Origin: Actinomycetes bacterium
GTDB lineage: Bacteria > Actinomycetota > Acidimicrobiia > Acidimicrobiales > Acidimicrobilacustridaceae
Reading direction: 5' to 3'
DNA length: 64,000 nucleotides
Assembly (NCBI GenBank): GCA_029782145.1
Contig: JAKOVH010000026.1
Coordinates: forward strand, 427,389-491,388
The notes under the pieces were generated by a model, which saw nothing but the letters and a program-made list of their open reading frames with translations, did no database searches and was not told where the DNA came from. The position numbers and the translations under genes were made by a program. Positions 8,536 to 16,298 of this stretch are shown here, one piece after another (positions within the stretch are counted from its first letter, which is position 1; each line of letters begins with the position of its first letter).

Positions 8536-9768
8536 ATGATCCTCGCCGTGTCGGTCCCGCCGCTGGTCAGCGCCCTCGCCGTGCTGCTCATCGCAGCCGC
8601 GGCGATGAGCTACCTCTGCACCCGCATGGGCCTGGTGCCGATCGTCGGCTTCGTCGTGGCCGGCGCCATCGTCGGGCCGCACGCGCTGGGGCTCGTCTCC
8701 GACCCGGACCTCATCGAGCAGACCGCCGAGATCGGTGTCATCTTCTTGTTGTTCGGGATCGGGCTCGAGCTCAGCGCGGACCGCTTGCGCCAGCTCGGGA
8801 GCCTCCTGCTCGGGGGCGGCGCCCTGCAGGTGGCGCTCACCACCGCGCTCGTCGCCGGGGCGTGCCTCGCGTTCGGTGTCGACTGGCGCAACGGGGTGTT
8901 CACGGGCTGGCTCGTGGCCCTCAGCTCCACGGCGATCGTCCTGAAGCTGCTCTCGGGGCGGGGCGAGACCAACTCGCCGGTGGGCGAGGTGTCCGTCGCC
9001 TTCCTGATCTTCCAGGACCTCGCCGTGGTGATGATGGTCCTCCTGCTGCCGATGCTGGCTCCGGGCGGCACGGGCGGTGCCGGTGAGGTCCTCGGCGCGG
9101 TGGTGAAGTCGGCCGTCGTCATCGGCTTCGTGCTCGCCGGCACCCGCTGGTTCATCCCCAAGGCGCTCGATCGGGTGGCCGAGACGTCCACCGACGAGGT
9201 GTTCCTCCTGTCGATCGCCGCGTTCGCGCTGATCGTCGCCTACCTGGCGAGCGCGCTCGGGCTCACGGATTCCCTGGGAGCCTTCATCGCCGGGCTGGTG
9301 ATCAGCTCCAGCCGCCACCGGGAGCGGGCCCTGAGGTACGTCACGCCGTTCCAGATGCTGTTCTCCGCGGTGTTCTTCGCCTCCATCGGCATGTTGCTCG
9401 ATGTCGGCTTCGTCGTGCACCACTGGGTCCTGGTGATCGTGCTGGCCGTGGGGGCGATCCTGCTCAAGACCGTCGGCGTCGGTGCGGCGGCGCGGGTCTT
9501 TCGCCGCCCGTGGACGGTGGTCGCCGCGTCCGCGCTCCTGCTGGCCCAGGTCGGCGAGTTCTCGTTCGTGCTCGAGCAGAGCGCCCGCCCGCTGGGGCTC
9601 AGCCCTGCCGGGGTGGGGGCCGACGGCTCCCAGGCGTTCATCGCCACCGCCGTCCTGCTGTTCGTGCTGACGCCGGCACTCGACGAGGCCGGCAGGCGCG
9701 TGGCCGCCCGAGTCGCACGGAGGGGCGGGGTGGAGTCCCAGGCTGAGAGCCCGGAACCGGCGACCTGA
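8536..9768 (+). CDS. CPA2-family cation/proton antiporter (Kef-like membrane domain)
   Basis: 410 residues, start ATG at 8536 with GAGGAGG. It has the 12-13 hydrophobic segments of the Na_H_Exchanger fold, with landmarks GLVPIVGFVVAGAIVGPHALGLV (start of the fold), EIGVIFLLFGIGLELS (TM helix 3), ALSSTAIVLKLL (the unwound helix region), FLIFQDLAVVMMVLLL (ion-site Gln-Asp) and SLGAFIAGLVISSS. It stops after the membrane domain: the TrkA-N/RCK regulatory domain of full KefB/C is absent. It exchanges K+ or Na+ for H+; specificity cannot be read here. A TMEM175-like channel gene follows convergently. Confidence 0.9.
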   Translation: MILAVSVPPLVSALAVLLIAAAAMSYLCTRMGLVPIVGFVVAGAIVGPHALGLVSDPDLIEQTAEIGVIFLLFGIGLELSADRLRQLGSLLLGGGALQVALTTALVAGACLAFGVDWRNGVFTGWLVALSSTAIVLKLLSGRGETNSPVGEVSVAFLIFQDLAVVMMVLLLPMLAPGGTGGAGEVLGAVVKSAVVIGFVLAGTRWFIPKALDRVAETSTDEVFLLSIAAFALIVAYLASALGLTDSLGAFIAGLVISSSRHRERALRYVTPFQMLFSAVFFASIGMLLDVGFVVHHWVLVIVLAVGAILLKTVGVGAAARVFRRPWTVVAASALLLAQVGEFSFVLEQSARPLGLSPAGVGADGSQAFIATAVLLFVLTPALDEAGRRVAARVARRGGVESQAESPEPAT

Positions 9769-9797
9769 GGTCGCGCCCAGCCCGCATCAGGACCCGT

Positions 9798-10526
9798 TCA
9801 GGACCGTGTCGGATCGCCGCCCGGCTCGTCGAGTCCCGGGCCGTCCGATGCCTGGTCAGCGCCCCGATGGCGACCCCAGCGCCGACGGGCTGGCTTGTCG
9901 ACCTCGAGCAGGTTGGGGTCCTCGCCCCTCGCCCTCAGCACCGCGATGACGGCGATGACCAGGTAGCCGAAGGCAGCGATCTGGGGGAGCAGGATCGCGA
10001 CCAGGATCACCACGGTGTAGAAGCCGAGGCTGGGCGCAGCCGCCCTGGCGATGCGGGCCACCGCTTCCGGGCTGACCTCGTCCTCCAGCAGCTCGGGGGA
10101 GTGCGCAGCGGCACGCCAGAGCGCAGCGCCGATCGCCGAGATCGCCAGCAGCACCAGGCCGTAGAAGACCACGGCGGCGCGCTCAGCCTCTGCCTCGTTG
10201 ATCGCTTCGGCGACGAGGCGGGTCGGGAACGGCAGGAAGCTGACCATCATGAGCCACAGCAGGTTGAGCTGCATGATCTGGCGGTTGACGTACCGGAGCC
10301 GCCCGAACAGCGCGTGGTGCGACAGCCAGATCCCACCGATGGTCAGGAAGCTGGTGGCGTAGCCGAGGTACGACGGCCACTGCTCGGCGATCCCCCTCCA
10401 GAGGTTGCCGAAGCTCTCCTCGGGCACCGAGAGCTCGAGCACGAGCAGCGTGATGGCGATGGCGAACACGCCGTCGCTGAACGCCTCGGTCCGGCCGGTT
10501 CCCCAGCGCTCGCTCACGGCTGGCAC
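9798..10526 (-). CDS. TMEM175-family (DUF1211) potassium-channel-like membrane protein
   Basis: Begins SERWGTGRTEAFSDGVFAIAITLLVLELSVPE; the RxxxFSDGVFAIAITLLVLEL helix is the hallmark pore helix of bacterial TMEM175 channels. Six hydrophobic segments follow in a single-repeat layout. The frame is open to an ATG at 10622, but the extra 32 residues are Pro/Arg-rich and look non-coding, so I use the GTG at 10526 (about 242 residues); 10517 is an alternative. The Arg/Asp-rich tail is cytosolic. Bacterial homologues form tetrameric leak channels. It is convergent with the antiporter. Confidence 0.82.
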   Translation of the reverse strand: MPAVSERWGTGRTEAFSDGVFAIAITLLVLELSVPEESFGNLWRGIAEQWPSYLGYATSFLTIGGIWLSHHALFGRLRYVNRQIMQLNLLWLMMVSFLPFPTRLVAEAINEAEAERAAVVFYGLVLLAISAIGAALWRAAAHSPELLEDEVSPEAVARIARAAAPSLGFYTVVILVAILLPQIAAFGYLVIAVIAVLRARGEDPNLLEVDKPARRRWGRHRGADQASDGPGLDEPGGDPTRS

Positions 10527-10677
10527 CGATCGCTCTGGGCGGCGGATGCCTCGCCGGCCGATGCGGCTCGCGGCGGCGGGAGGGGGGTGAGGAGGGTGCA
10601 CATGGGGCTCACGCGACCACATCGCGGGAGCACCTCGGGCCGTCTGTGGTTGTCGAACGGGTGCATCCGCGCGCGAC

Positions 10678-10713
10678 GAGGCGCCGCCCGGCTGCCAGGC
10701 CGGACGGCGCCTC
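10678..10713 (-). terminator. Hairpin downstream of the PepSY-like gene
   Basis: A 15-base stem (10678-10692 with 10699-10713) around a 6-base loop has a single mismatch. It lies just after the stop of the leftward gene at 10741, the place expected for its terminator. No T-run follows. Confidence 0.65.
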
Positions 10714-10740
10714 GCTCGACGGGGTGAGCGCGGCGGCCGC

Positions 10741-11196
10741 TCAGCCCATGCCGTCGATGGTGCTGGTGACGGTGAAGCCGTCGTCGAGCTTGACGGTGAC
10801 GACCGAGCCGTCGCTCTTGGTCATGTGCACCTCGTAGGCGTCGCCGTCGGCGTCGGTCTCGACCCGCTGGGCGGTGGCGCCGGGCACGGCCGCCTGGGCG
10901 GCAGCGGTGGCCTTGGCGGCGTCGTCGCCGGTCAGCAGGGCCTCGGTCTTGCCGTTGGCCTGGTGGCCGCCCTTGCTCCAGTCGGGGGCCTGGCCGTCGT
11001 GCGGCCGGCCCTGGTGGCCCTGACCCTGCGGGGCCTGGCCCTGGGCCGGGGCGGTGGCGTCGGCCGACGGAGCCGTCGTCGACGACGAGGAGTCCTGGGC
11101 CCCGGCCGTGCCGACGAGGGTCGCGCCGAGCGCGCCGCCGACGAGGGTGGCGCCGGCGATGCTGGCCCCGGCGAGGACCTTCTGGATGCGGTTCAT
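10741..11196 (-). CDS. Exported PepSY-like small protein
   Basis: 151 residues from the ATG at 11196, with AAGGAG upstream. A signal peptide (IQKVLAGASIAGATLVGGAL...GTAGAQD) is followed by a low-complexity Ser/Thr/Ala/Gln/Gly/His linker (about residues 35-75) and a C-terminal domain of about 75 residues: EALLTGDDAAKATAAAQAA, then GATAQRVETDADGDAYEVHM and a terminal VTVKLDDGFTVTSTID strand. That helix-strand-strand arrangement is PepSY-like (often protease-inhibitory or surface-associated). The domain call rests on pattern only. Transcribed away from the CoxL-like gene. Confidence 0.65.
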   Translation of the reverse strand: MNRIQKVLAGASIAGATLVGGALGATLVGTAGAQDSSSSTTAPSADATAPAQGQAPQGQGHQGRPHDGQAPDWSKGGHQANGKTEALLTGDDAAKATAAAQAAVPGATAQRVETDADGDAYEVHMTKSDGSVVTVKLDDGFTVTSTIDGMG

Positions 11197-11420
11197 GGAG
11201 TCGTCTCCTTGAGGGTGAGCGCCCCGAGCGGTGTCTCGGGAGCGGAGGAGTGCCGGGAGGCACCTCTCCACCATCCCGGCCGCCGGTAAGCCCGCCGGGA
11301 GCCGTGCCCGAGAAGTCGGTAAGAGCACCGGTGTGCCCCGCGGGCCGTGCTCACGTGGCGGCACTAGCGTGCGGGCGCTCCGGTGGGCGCTGCTGCCCCC
11401 GGGAAGGAGAGGGGGAGACA

Positions 11421-13670
11421 GTGAGCATCCTGGGGCACGAGGTGCAGCGCGTCGAGGATCCGCGCTTCCTCACCGGCAAGGGCACGTACGTGGCCAACCT
11501 CCAGCGCGAGGGCATGGCCCACGTCGAGTTCGTGCGGTCGCCCCTCGCCCACGGGCTCGTCACCGGCATCGACGTCGACGAGGCCCGCGCCATGCCGGGC
11601 GTGCTCGACGTCGTGGTCGCCGCCGACCTCGACAACAACGTGATGCCCGGCGGCCTGGTGCCCATGCCGCCCACGCTCGCCCGGCCCATCCTGGCCGCCG
11701 ACCGCGTCCGCTTCGTGGGCGAGCCGATCGTCGCCGTCGTGGCCGAGACGCTCGCCCAGGCCGTCGACGGCTGCGAGGCCGTGATCGTCGACTACGAGCC
11801 GCTCGACCCCGTGGTCAGCCTCGACGACGCCCTCACCGACGCCACCCTCGTGCACCCCGAGCACGGCTCCAACGTCGCCATGGGGTCCGAGCCCTTGTCG
11901 GGCACGCCCATCGACGCCGAGGTGGTCGTGAGCCACCGCATCCTCAACCAGCGCGTGGCCGCCTGCCCCATCGAGGGTCGGGCGTCGGCCGCCTGGTGGG
12001 AGGGCGACCGGCTGGTGCAGCACATCTCGTGCCAGGGCTTCAAGGTGGCCCAGAACATGTACTGCGCCTACCACGGGCTGCCCGCCGAGAAGGTCCGGGT
12101 CATCGTCCCCGACGTGGGTGGCGGCTTCGGCGCCAAGGGCGTGCCCTTCCCCGAGGACGTGCTCCTCGGCGTGCTGGCGCAGCGCACCGGCCGCCCGGTG
12201 GTGTGGGCCGAGGACCGCACCGCGTCGATGCAGGCGCTGGCCCACGGCCGGGCGCAGGTGCTCGACGCCACCATCGGCGGCACCCGCGACGGCCGCATCA
12301 CCCACTACCGGCTCGACATCACCCAGGACGCCGGCGCCCACGGGATGATGAGCGCGTTCCTGCCGGTCATGACCCGCATGATGGCCAGCGGCGTCTACGA
12401 CATCGCCGACGTCGAGGTGGCCTGGCGGTCGGTGCTCACCACCACCACGCCCAACACCTCCTACCGGGGCGCCGGCCGGCCCGAGGCGGCCGCGTGCATG
12501 GAGCGCATGGTCGACCTCTACGCCGCCGAGATCGGCATGGACCCGGCCGAGGTGCGGCGCCGCAACTTCGTGCCGCCCGATGCGTTCCCGTACACCACCC
12601 CCACCGGCACCGTCTACGACGTCGGCGACTACCCGGCGGCGCTCGAGATGGCCCTCGACGCGGTCGGCTACGACGAGCTGCGGGCCGAGCAGGAGCGCCG
12701 CCGCCAGGCCGGCGACACCAAGCTGCTCGGCATCGGCCTCTCGTCCTACGTCGAGGTCACCGCCCCGGGCGGCGGCTCCGAGCACGGCTCCGTGGAGCTC
12801 CTTCCCGACGGCCGGTTCCGGGTCGTCACCGGCGCCACGCCCTACGGCCAGGGCCACGTCACCACCTGGAAGATGCTCGCCTCCGACCGCCTGGGCGTGC
12901 CGATGGACCGCATCGAGGTCGTCCACGGCGACTCCGACGTCGTGCCGTCCGGCCAGATCACCGGCGGCTCCCGCTCGGTGCAGATCTCCGGGGCCTCGGT
13001 GGCCGACGCCAGCGAGCGCCTGGTCGACGCGGCCAGGGAGGTCGCCGCCGAGCTGCTCGAGGCCAACCCGGCCGACGTGGTGCTCGACACCGACCGCGGC
13101 GAGTTCCACGTGGTCGGCACCCCCTCGGTCACCGTGGCGTGGGAGCTCGTCGCCCAGGCCCGGGCCGCCGAGCCGCTCCGCGCCCTCGGCGAGCTCACCC
13201 AGGGCGGCTCCACCTTCCCGTTCGGCACCCACGTGGCCGTGGTGGAGGTCGACGCCGACACCGGCGCCGTCGAGCTCGTGCGCTTCCTCGGGGTCGACGA
13301 CGCCGGCGTGATCATCAACCCGCTGCTCGCCCACGGGCAGGTCCACGGCGGCATCGCCCAGGGCGTCGCCCAGGCCCTCCTCGAGGAGGTCCTCTTCGAC
13401 GACGACGGCAACCCGCTCACCTCGACCTTCGCCGACTACGGCGTGATCTCCGCCGCCGAGCTGCCCTCGTTCGAGGTGGTCACCATGGAGACGCCCACGC
13501 CGCTCAACCCGCTCGGGGCCAAGGGCATCGGCGAGTCCGGCAGCATCGGCGCCACCCCGGCGGTGCAGAACGCCGTCGTCGACGCGCTGGCCCACCTGGG
13601 AGTGCGCCACGTCGACCTGCCGTGCACGGCCCAGCGGGTCTGGTCCGCCCTGCGAGCTGCGTCCGCCTGA
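11421..13670 (+). CDS. Xanthine dehydrogenase/CoxL-family molybdenum hydroxylase large subunit, standing alone
   Basis: 749 residues from the GTG at 11421, with GGAGAGGGGGAG upstream. It starts with the family's HEVQRVEDPRFLTGKGTYV, has the PDVGGGFGAKG molybdopterin-binding loop, the active-site loop as SYRGAGRPEA (form II-like; true CO dehydrogenases have AYRCSFR) and the catalytic-Glu segment GAKGIGESGSIG near the C-terminus. It therefore should be a catalytically complete large subunit, but not a canonical CO dehydrogenase. No FAD (CoxM) or 2Fe-2S (CoxS) subunit gene is adjacent; these would have to be encoded elsewhere. Substrate unknown (an aldehyde, purine or N-heterocycle is typical). 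Confidence 0.88.
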   Translation: MSILGHEVQRVEDPRFLTGKGTYVANLQREGMAHVEFVRSPLAHGLVTGIDVDEARAMPGVLDVVVAADLDNNVMPGGLVPMPPTLARPILAADRVRFVGEPIVAVVAETLAQAVDGCEAVIVDYEPLDPVVSLDDALTDATLVHPEHGSNVAMGSEPLSGTPIDAEVVVSHRILNQRVAACPIEGRASAAWWEGDRLVQHISCQGFKVAQNMYCAYHGLPAEKVRVIVPDVGGGFGAKGVPFPEDVLLGVLAQRTGRPVVWAEDRTASMQALAHGRAQVLDATIGGTRDGRITHYRLDITQDAGAHGMMSAFLPVMTRMMASGVYDIADVEVAWRSVLTTTTPNTSYRGAGRPEAAACMERMVDLYAAEIGMDPAEVRRRNFVPPDAFPYTTPTGTVYDVGDYPAALEMALDAVGYDELRAEQERRRQAGDTKLLGIGLSSYVEVTAPGGGSEHGSVELLPDGRFRVVTGATPYGQGHVTTWKMLASDRLGVPMDRIEVVHGDSDVVPSGQITGGSRSVQISGASVADASERLVDAAREVAAELLEANPADVVLDTDRGEFHVVGTPSVTVAWELVAQARAAEPLRALGELTQGGSTFPFGTHVAVVEVDADTGAVELVRFLGVDDAGVIINPLLAHGQVHGGIAQGVAQALLEEVLFDDDGNPLTSTFADYGVISAAELPSFEVVTMETPTPLNPLGAKGIGESGSIGATPAVQNAVVDALAHLGVRHVDLPCTAQRVWSALRAASA

Positions 13671-13800
13671 CATCCGGCCGAGGCGATCGCCCGACCGGCC
13701 GGTCCCGCTCCGGCGCGGGCGCCCGAGCCGCTCCGCTGGCTATGGTCGGCGGATCGCCCGCACCGGGCGCCCGAACGCCCCCGCCCTGGAGGAACCTCGC

Positions 13801-14082
13801 ATGCGCCCGGGAAGGATCCGGCTCCGCCAGCACCTCACCATCGCCGACGTCCGCCACCACCGTCAGGCGCTCGACGTCCACGTCGACACGCCAGGCGGCC
13901 GACGTGAGCGCATCCGCTTCGCCTTCGACGACGAGTCGGCCCTCAGCAGCCAGCTCACCCGCCTGCGGAGGTGGATGCACCTCCGCACCCCGCTCACCTA
14001 CGTGGCGGTGGGCGGGTCGGGCGCCCTGATCGACGACCGGGCCTGGTTCGAGGCCGCCTTCGAGGCGCCCGACCTGCTCTAG
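13801..14082 (+). CDS. Small hypothetical protein
   Basis: 93 residues, start ATG at 13801 with GGAGGAAC seven bases upstream, a very good ribosome site. Basic and mostly beta/alpha mixed (LRQHLTIADVRHHRQALDVHVDT... RIRFAFDDESALSSQLTRLRRWMH). No signal peptide, membrane segment or known motif. Real on the strength of its ribosome site and codon use; function unknown. Confidence 0.6.
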   Translation: MRPGRIRLRQHLTIADVRHHRQALDVHVDTPGGRRERIRFAFDDESALSSQLTRLRRWMHLRTPLTYVAVGGSGALIDDRAWFEAAFEAPDLL

Positions 14083-14092
14083 GGACGGGTGC

Positions 14093-14413
14093 CTAGCGCC
14101 CGGCGTAGCGGTCGACGGCGCTCTGCCGTGCGGCGCCGGCCTTGGCCAAGCCTCGGCTCACCACGTAGGCGATGCCGCCCAGCGTGCACAGCAGGCACAG
14201 CCGGAACAGGTCGAACGTCGGGTTGTCGGCCACGTTGTAGGTGATGATCAGCGCGGCGAGGCCGGCCACCGTGACCCAGAACTCCGAGGTCATGAAGAAC
14301 GACTTGGTCTCCACCTGGCGGCGCTCGCCGCCGAAGGTGTCCGCCGTCCGTCCCCGTACCTCGGTGCCGGTCATGCCAGCGGTGCGCGTGCTCGTTGCCG
14401 TGGGATCGCTCAT
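14093..14413 (-). CDS. Small two-helix membrane protein
   Basis: 106 residues, start ATG at 14413 directly after GGAGGATCC. A charged Thr-rich N-terminus (~40 residues) precedes two hydrophobic segments: FWVTVAGLAALIITYNVA and FRLCLLCTLGGIAYVVSRG. The tail is basic. Similar small proteins appear in actinobacteria without assigned function. Convergent with the 13801 gene, with only 10 bases between the stops. Confidence 0.65.
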   Translation of the reverse strand: MSDPTATSTRTAGMTGTEVRGRTADTFGGERRQVETKSFFMTSEFWVTVAGLAALIITYNVADNPTFDLFRLCLLCTLGGIAYVVSRGLAKAGAARQSAVDRYAGR

Positions 14414-14480
14414 GGATCCTCCATCTGGTCGATGGTGGTGGTGGCCACCACCTACCCGCGACGGGCCGACAGATTCCGCT

Positions 14481-14510
14481 CAGCCCAGCCCAGCCCAGCC
14501 CAGCCCGGCC
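14481..14510. repeat. Tandem CAGCC pentamer run
   Basis: Five exact CAGCC units (14481-14505) followed by a degenerate CGGCC. Intergenic, between the small membrane-protein gene (start 14413) and the stop of the deazaflavin-type gene (14566). Looks like slippage-prone simple sequence; no function assigned. Confidence 0.8.
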
Positions 14511-14565
14511 CGGGCAGGGCCGCGGCGGGCACCCGAGCGCGGCGGCTCGGAGGCGAGCGTCGTGG

Positions 14566-15081
14566 CTAGGCGGGCTCGAGGACGAAGATCCGGATCTCGC
14601 GGTCGCGCACCCGCTCGCGGTACTTGGCGTACCCCGCGTAGACGTCGGCCGACGCGGCCCACACCGCGGCCCGCTCGGCGTCGGTCGCGGGTCGGGCCAC
14701 CACCTCGCGCGGCGTGCCCCGGTAGGCGACCGTGGCCCGCGGGTCGGCCTCCAGGTTGTGCACCCACGCAGGGGTGGAGGGTCCGCCGAAGTTGGTCCCC
14801 AGCAGGGCCAAGTCGTCGCCCACGGGCACCGAGATCAGCGGCGTGGTGCGGAGCTGCCCGCTCCGGCGGCCCCGGGTCGTGACCATCAGCACGGGCAGGC
14901 CGGCCAGCACGTCGGGCGCCGAGCGGCGGCCGTGGGTGGCGCGGTCGAGCACCCGGTCGACGGGCGGCAGCAGGCGGGCGAAGGTCCACGCGCCGGGCTT
15001 CGACGAGCCCAAGGCCTGCATCGACCGTTGGAACGCGTTGGCCGTGCGGTGGCGGTATCCGAGCTCCGAGACCAGGCCCAT
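14566..15081 (-). CDS. Deazaflavin (F420)-dependent nitroreductase family protein
   Basis: 171 residues, start ATG at 15081. The sequence follows Ddn/FDOR-A type split-barrel proteins: an N-terminal helix, LMVTTRGRRSGQLRTTPLISVPVGDDLALLGTNFG (the RRSGxxRxTPL phosphate-binding motif), then PAWVHNLEADPRATVAYRG and a C-terminal helical part with YAGYAKYRERV. These enzymes use F420H2 to reduce nitro compounds, quinones or unsaturated rings, usually at the membrane. Divergent from sigR. Confidence 0.88.
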   Translation of the reverse strand: MGLVSELGYRHRTANAFQRSMQALGSSKPGAWTFARLLPPVDRVLDRATHGRRSAPDVLAGLPVLMVTTRGRRSGQLRTTPLISVPVGDDLALLGTNFGGPSTPAWVHNLEADPRATVAYRGTPREVVARPATDAERAAVWAASADVYAGYAKYRERVRDREIRIFVLEPA

Positions 15082-15176
15082 GGCCGCGACGCTACGCGAG
15101 CCCGTGGCGGTGCGCCGGCGACGGCCGCCGCCGCCACGACGGCACCGATCCGGCGCGTGGCTGGTAGAACGGTCCG

Positions 15177-15821
15177 ATGGCAGACCAGGCCACCTTCGCC
15201 GAGCAGGCGATGGAGTACATGCCGGCGCTGTACTCCGCCGCGCTGCGCATGACGCGGAACCCCGCCGACGCCGAGGACCTGGTGCAGGAGACCTACCTCA
15301 AGGCCTACCGCGGCTTCGGTGGGTTCCAGGAGGGCACGAACCTCAAGGCCTGGCTCTACCGCATCCTCACCAACACGTTCATCAACTCCTACCGGTCCAA
15401 GAAGCGCCGGCCCGAGCAGACCGAGCTCGACGAGGTCGAGGACCTCTACCTGTACCGCCGGCTCGGTGGGCTGGAGGCGGCGCAGGCGGGGCGCAGCGCC
15501 GAGGACGAGCTGATGGACTGGTTCACCGACGCGGAGGTCAAGGACGCCATCGAGAGCCTCCCGGAGAACTTCCGCCTGCCCGTCCTGCTCGCCGACGTCG
15601 AGGGCTTCTCCTACAAGGAGATCGCCGAGATCCTCGACATCCCCATCGGCACCGTGATGAGCCGCCTGCACCGGGGAAGAAAGGCGCTGCAGAAGCAGTT
15701 GTACGAGTACGCCCTCCGACGGGGGCTCACCGACCGGCCCTCCGGGCCGGACGGTGCAGGGGCCGAGGAGCCCGTCGACCGCCAGCCGGCCCGCACCGGC
15801 ACGACCGCCACCGACGACTGA
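15177..15821 (+). CDS. sigR: ECF sigma factor, SigR/SigH type
   Basis: 214 residues. Sigma region 2 (about 10-80) holds [26 protein letters not shown] and [17 protein letters not shown]; region 4 (about 130-180) holds [26 protein letters not shown] followed by [14 protein letters not shown]. This is the form of the thiol-oxidative-stress sigma factors SigR (Streptomyces) and SigH (mycobacteria). The adjacent zinc anti-sigma gene supports that assignment. The tail after ~185 is acidic and disordered. Autoregulation is expected from the family, but I did not find a convincing GGAAT/GTT promoter upstream. Confidence 0.88.
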   Translation: MADQATFAEQAMEYMPALYSAALRMTRNPADAEDLVQETYLKAYRGFGGFQEGTNLKAWLYRILTNTFINSYRSKKRRPEQTELDEVEDLYLYRRLGGLEAAQAGRSAEDELMDWFTDAEVKDAIESLPENFRLPVLLADVEGFSYKEIAEILDIPIGTVMSRLHRGRKALQKQLYEYALRRGLTDRPSGPDGAGAEEPVDRQPARTGTTATDD

Positions 15822-15824
15822 GCC

Positions 15825-16148
15825 ATGGGCGAGCACGACGACCACCACCACGGGCACGACCACGGCAGCTACGACTGCGAGGCGGCGCTCGCCGAGATCT
15901 ACACGTACCTCGACGGCGAGCTCACCGAGGAGAAGCGGGTGCTCATCGCCTCGCACCTCGAGGGGTGCAACCCCTGCTTCGAGGCGTTCGACTTCGAGGC
16001 CGAGCTGCGCATGGTCGTGTCCCGGCGCTGCCGCAACGAGCAGGTGCCCGATGCCCTGCGCATCCGCATCGCCGAGCGGCTGACCCTGATCGCCCTGGGC
16101 GAGGAGGCCGAGGACGGCGATGAGGGTGCCTCGCCGGACCGGGCCTAG
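15825..16148 (+). CDS. rsrA: Zinc-binding anti-sigma factor, RsrA-type
   Basis: 107 residues, starting 3 bases after the sigR stop. It carries the ZAS motif HLEGCNPC (HxxxCxxC), an upstream Cys in SYDCEAALAEIYTYLDGEL and a further Cys in SRRCRNEQ: the Cys/His set with which RsrA binds zinc and opens on disulfide stress to release SigR. Unusually, the first 14 residues are His-rich (GEHDDHHHGHDHG), a metal-chelating-looking extension. The C-terminal DALRIRIAERL segment is typical of the family. Confidence 0.87.
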   Translation: MGEHDDHHHGHDHGSYDCEAALAEIYTYLDGELTEEKRVLIASHLEGCNPCFEAFDFEAELRMVVSRRCRNEQVPDALRIRIAERLTLIALGEEAEDGDEGASPDRA

Positions 16149-16159
16149 GATCGGCGGCC

Positions 16160-16294
16160 ATGGAACTCCTGCTGGCCAAGGTCTGGACCTTCTGGATCTC
16201 CGTGGCGCTCGTGGTGTCGGCGATCCTGCTCGTGCTGTCCGTGATCGGCATGTACCTCTACAAGGTCGTCATGCCCCGGTACCCGAAGCGCTGA
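16160..16294 (+). CDS. 44-residue single-span membrane protein
   Basis: ATG at 16160 to TGA at 16292-16294, 44 residues, a clean frame between rsrA and the zincin. One hydrophobic helix (FWISVALVVSAILLVLSVIG) is preceded by a short amphipathic start (MELLLAKVW) and followed by a basic end (YKVVMPRYPKR), predicting an outside-N, inside-C span. The stop is 4 bases before the next start, which argues that it is a real operon member. There is no strong ribosome site. Function unknown. Confidence 0.55.
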   Translation: MELLLAKVWTFWISVALVVSAILLVLSVIGMYLYKVVMPRYPKR

Positions 16295-16298
16295 CACC

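Noticed and set aside
11421..13670. Aerobic CO dehydrogenase (coxL)
   Set aside because: The active-site loop is SYRGAGR, not AYRCSFR, and the medium and small subunit genes are absent.
11364..13673. 769-codon antisense frame across the CoxL-like gene
   Set aside because: Shadow frame. The + strand carries the Mo-hydroxylase motifs.
14481..14510. CAGCC run as a CRISPR or att remnant
   Set aside because: The units are 5 bases without spacers. It is ordinary simple sequence.
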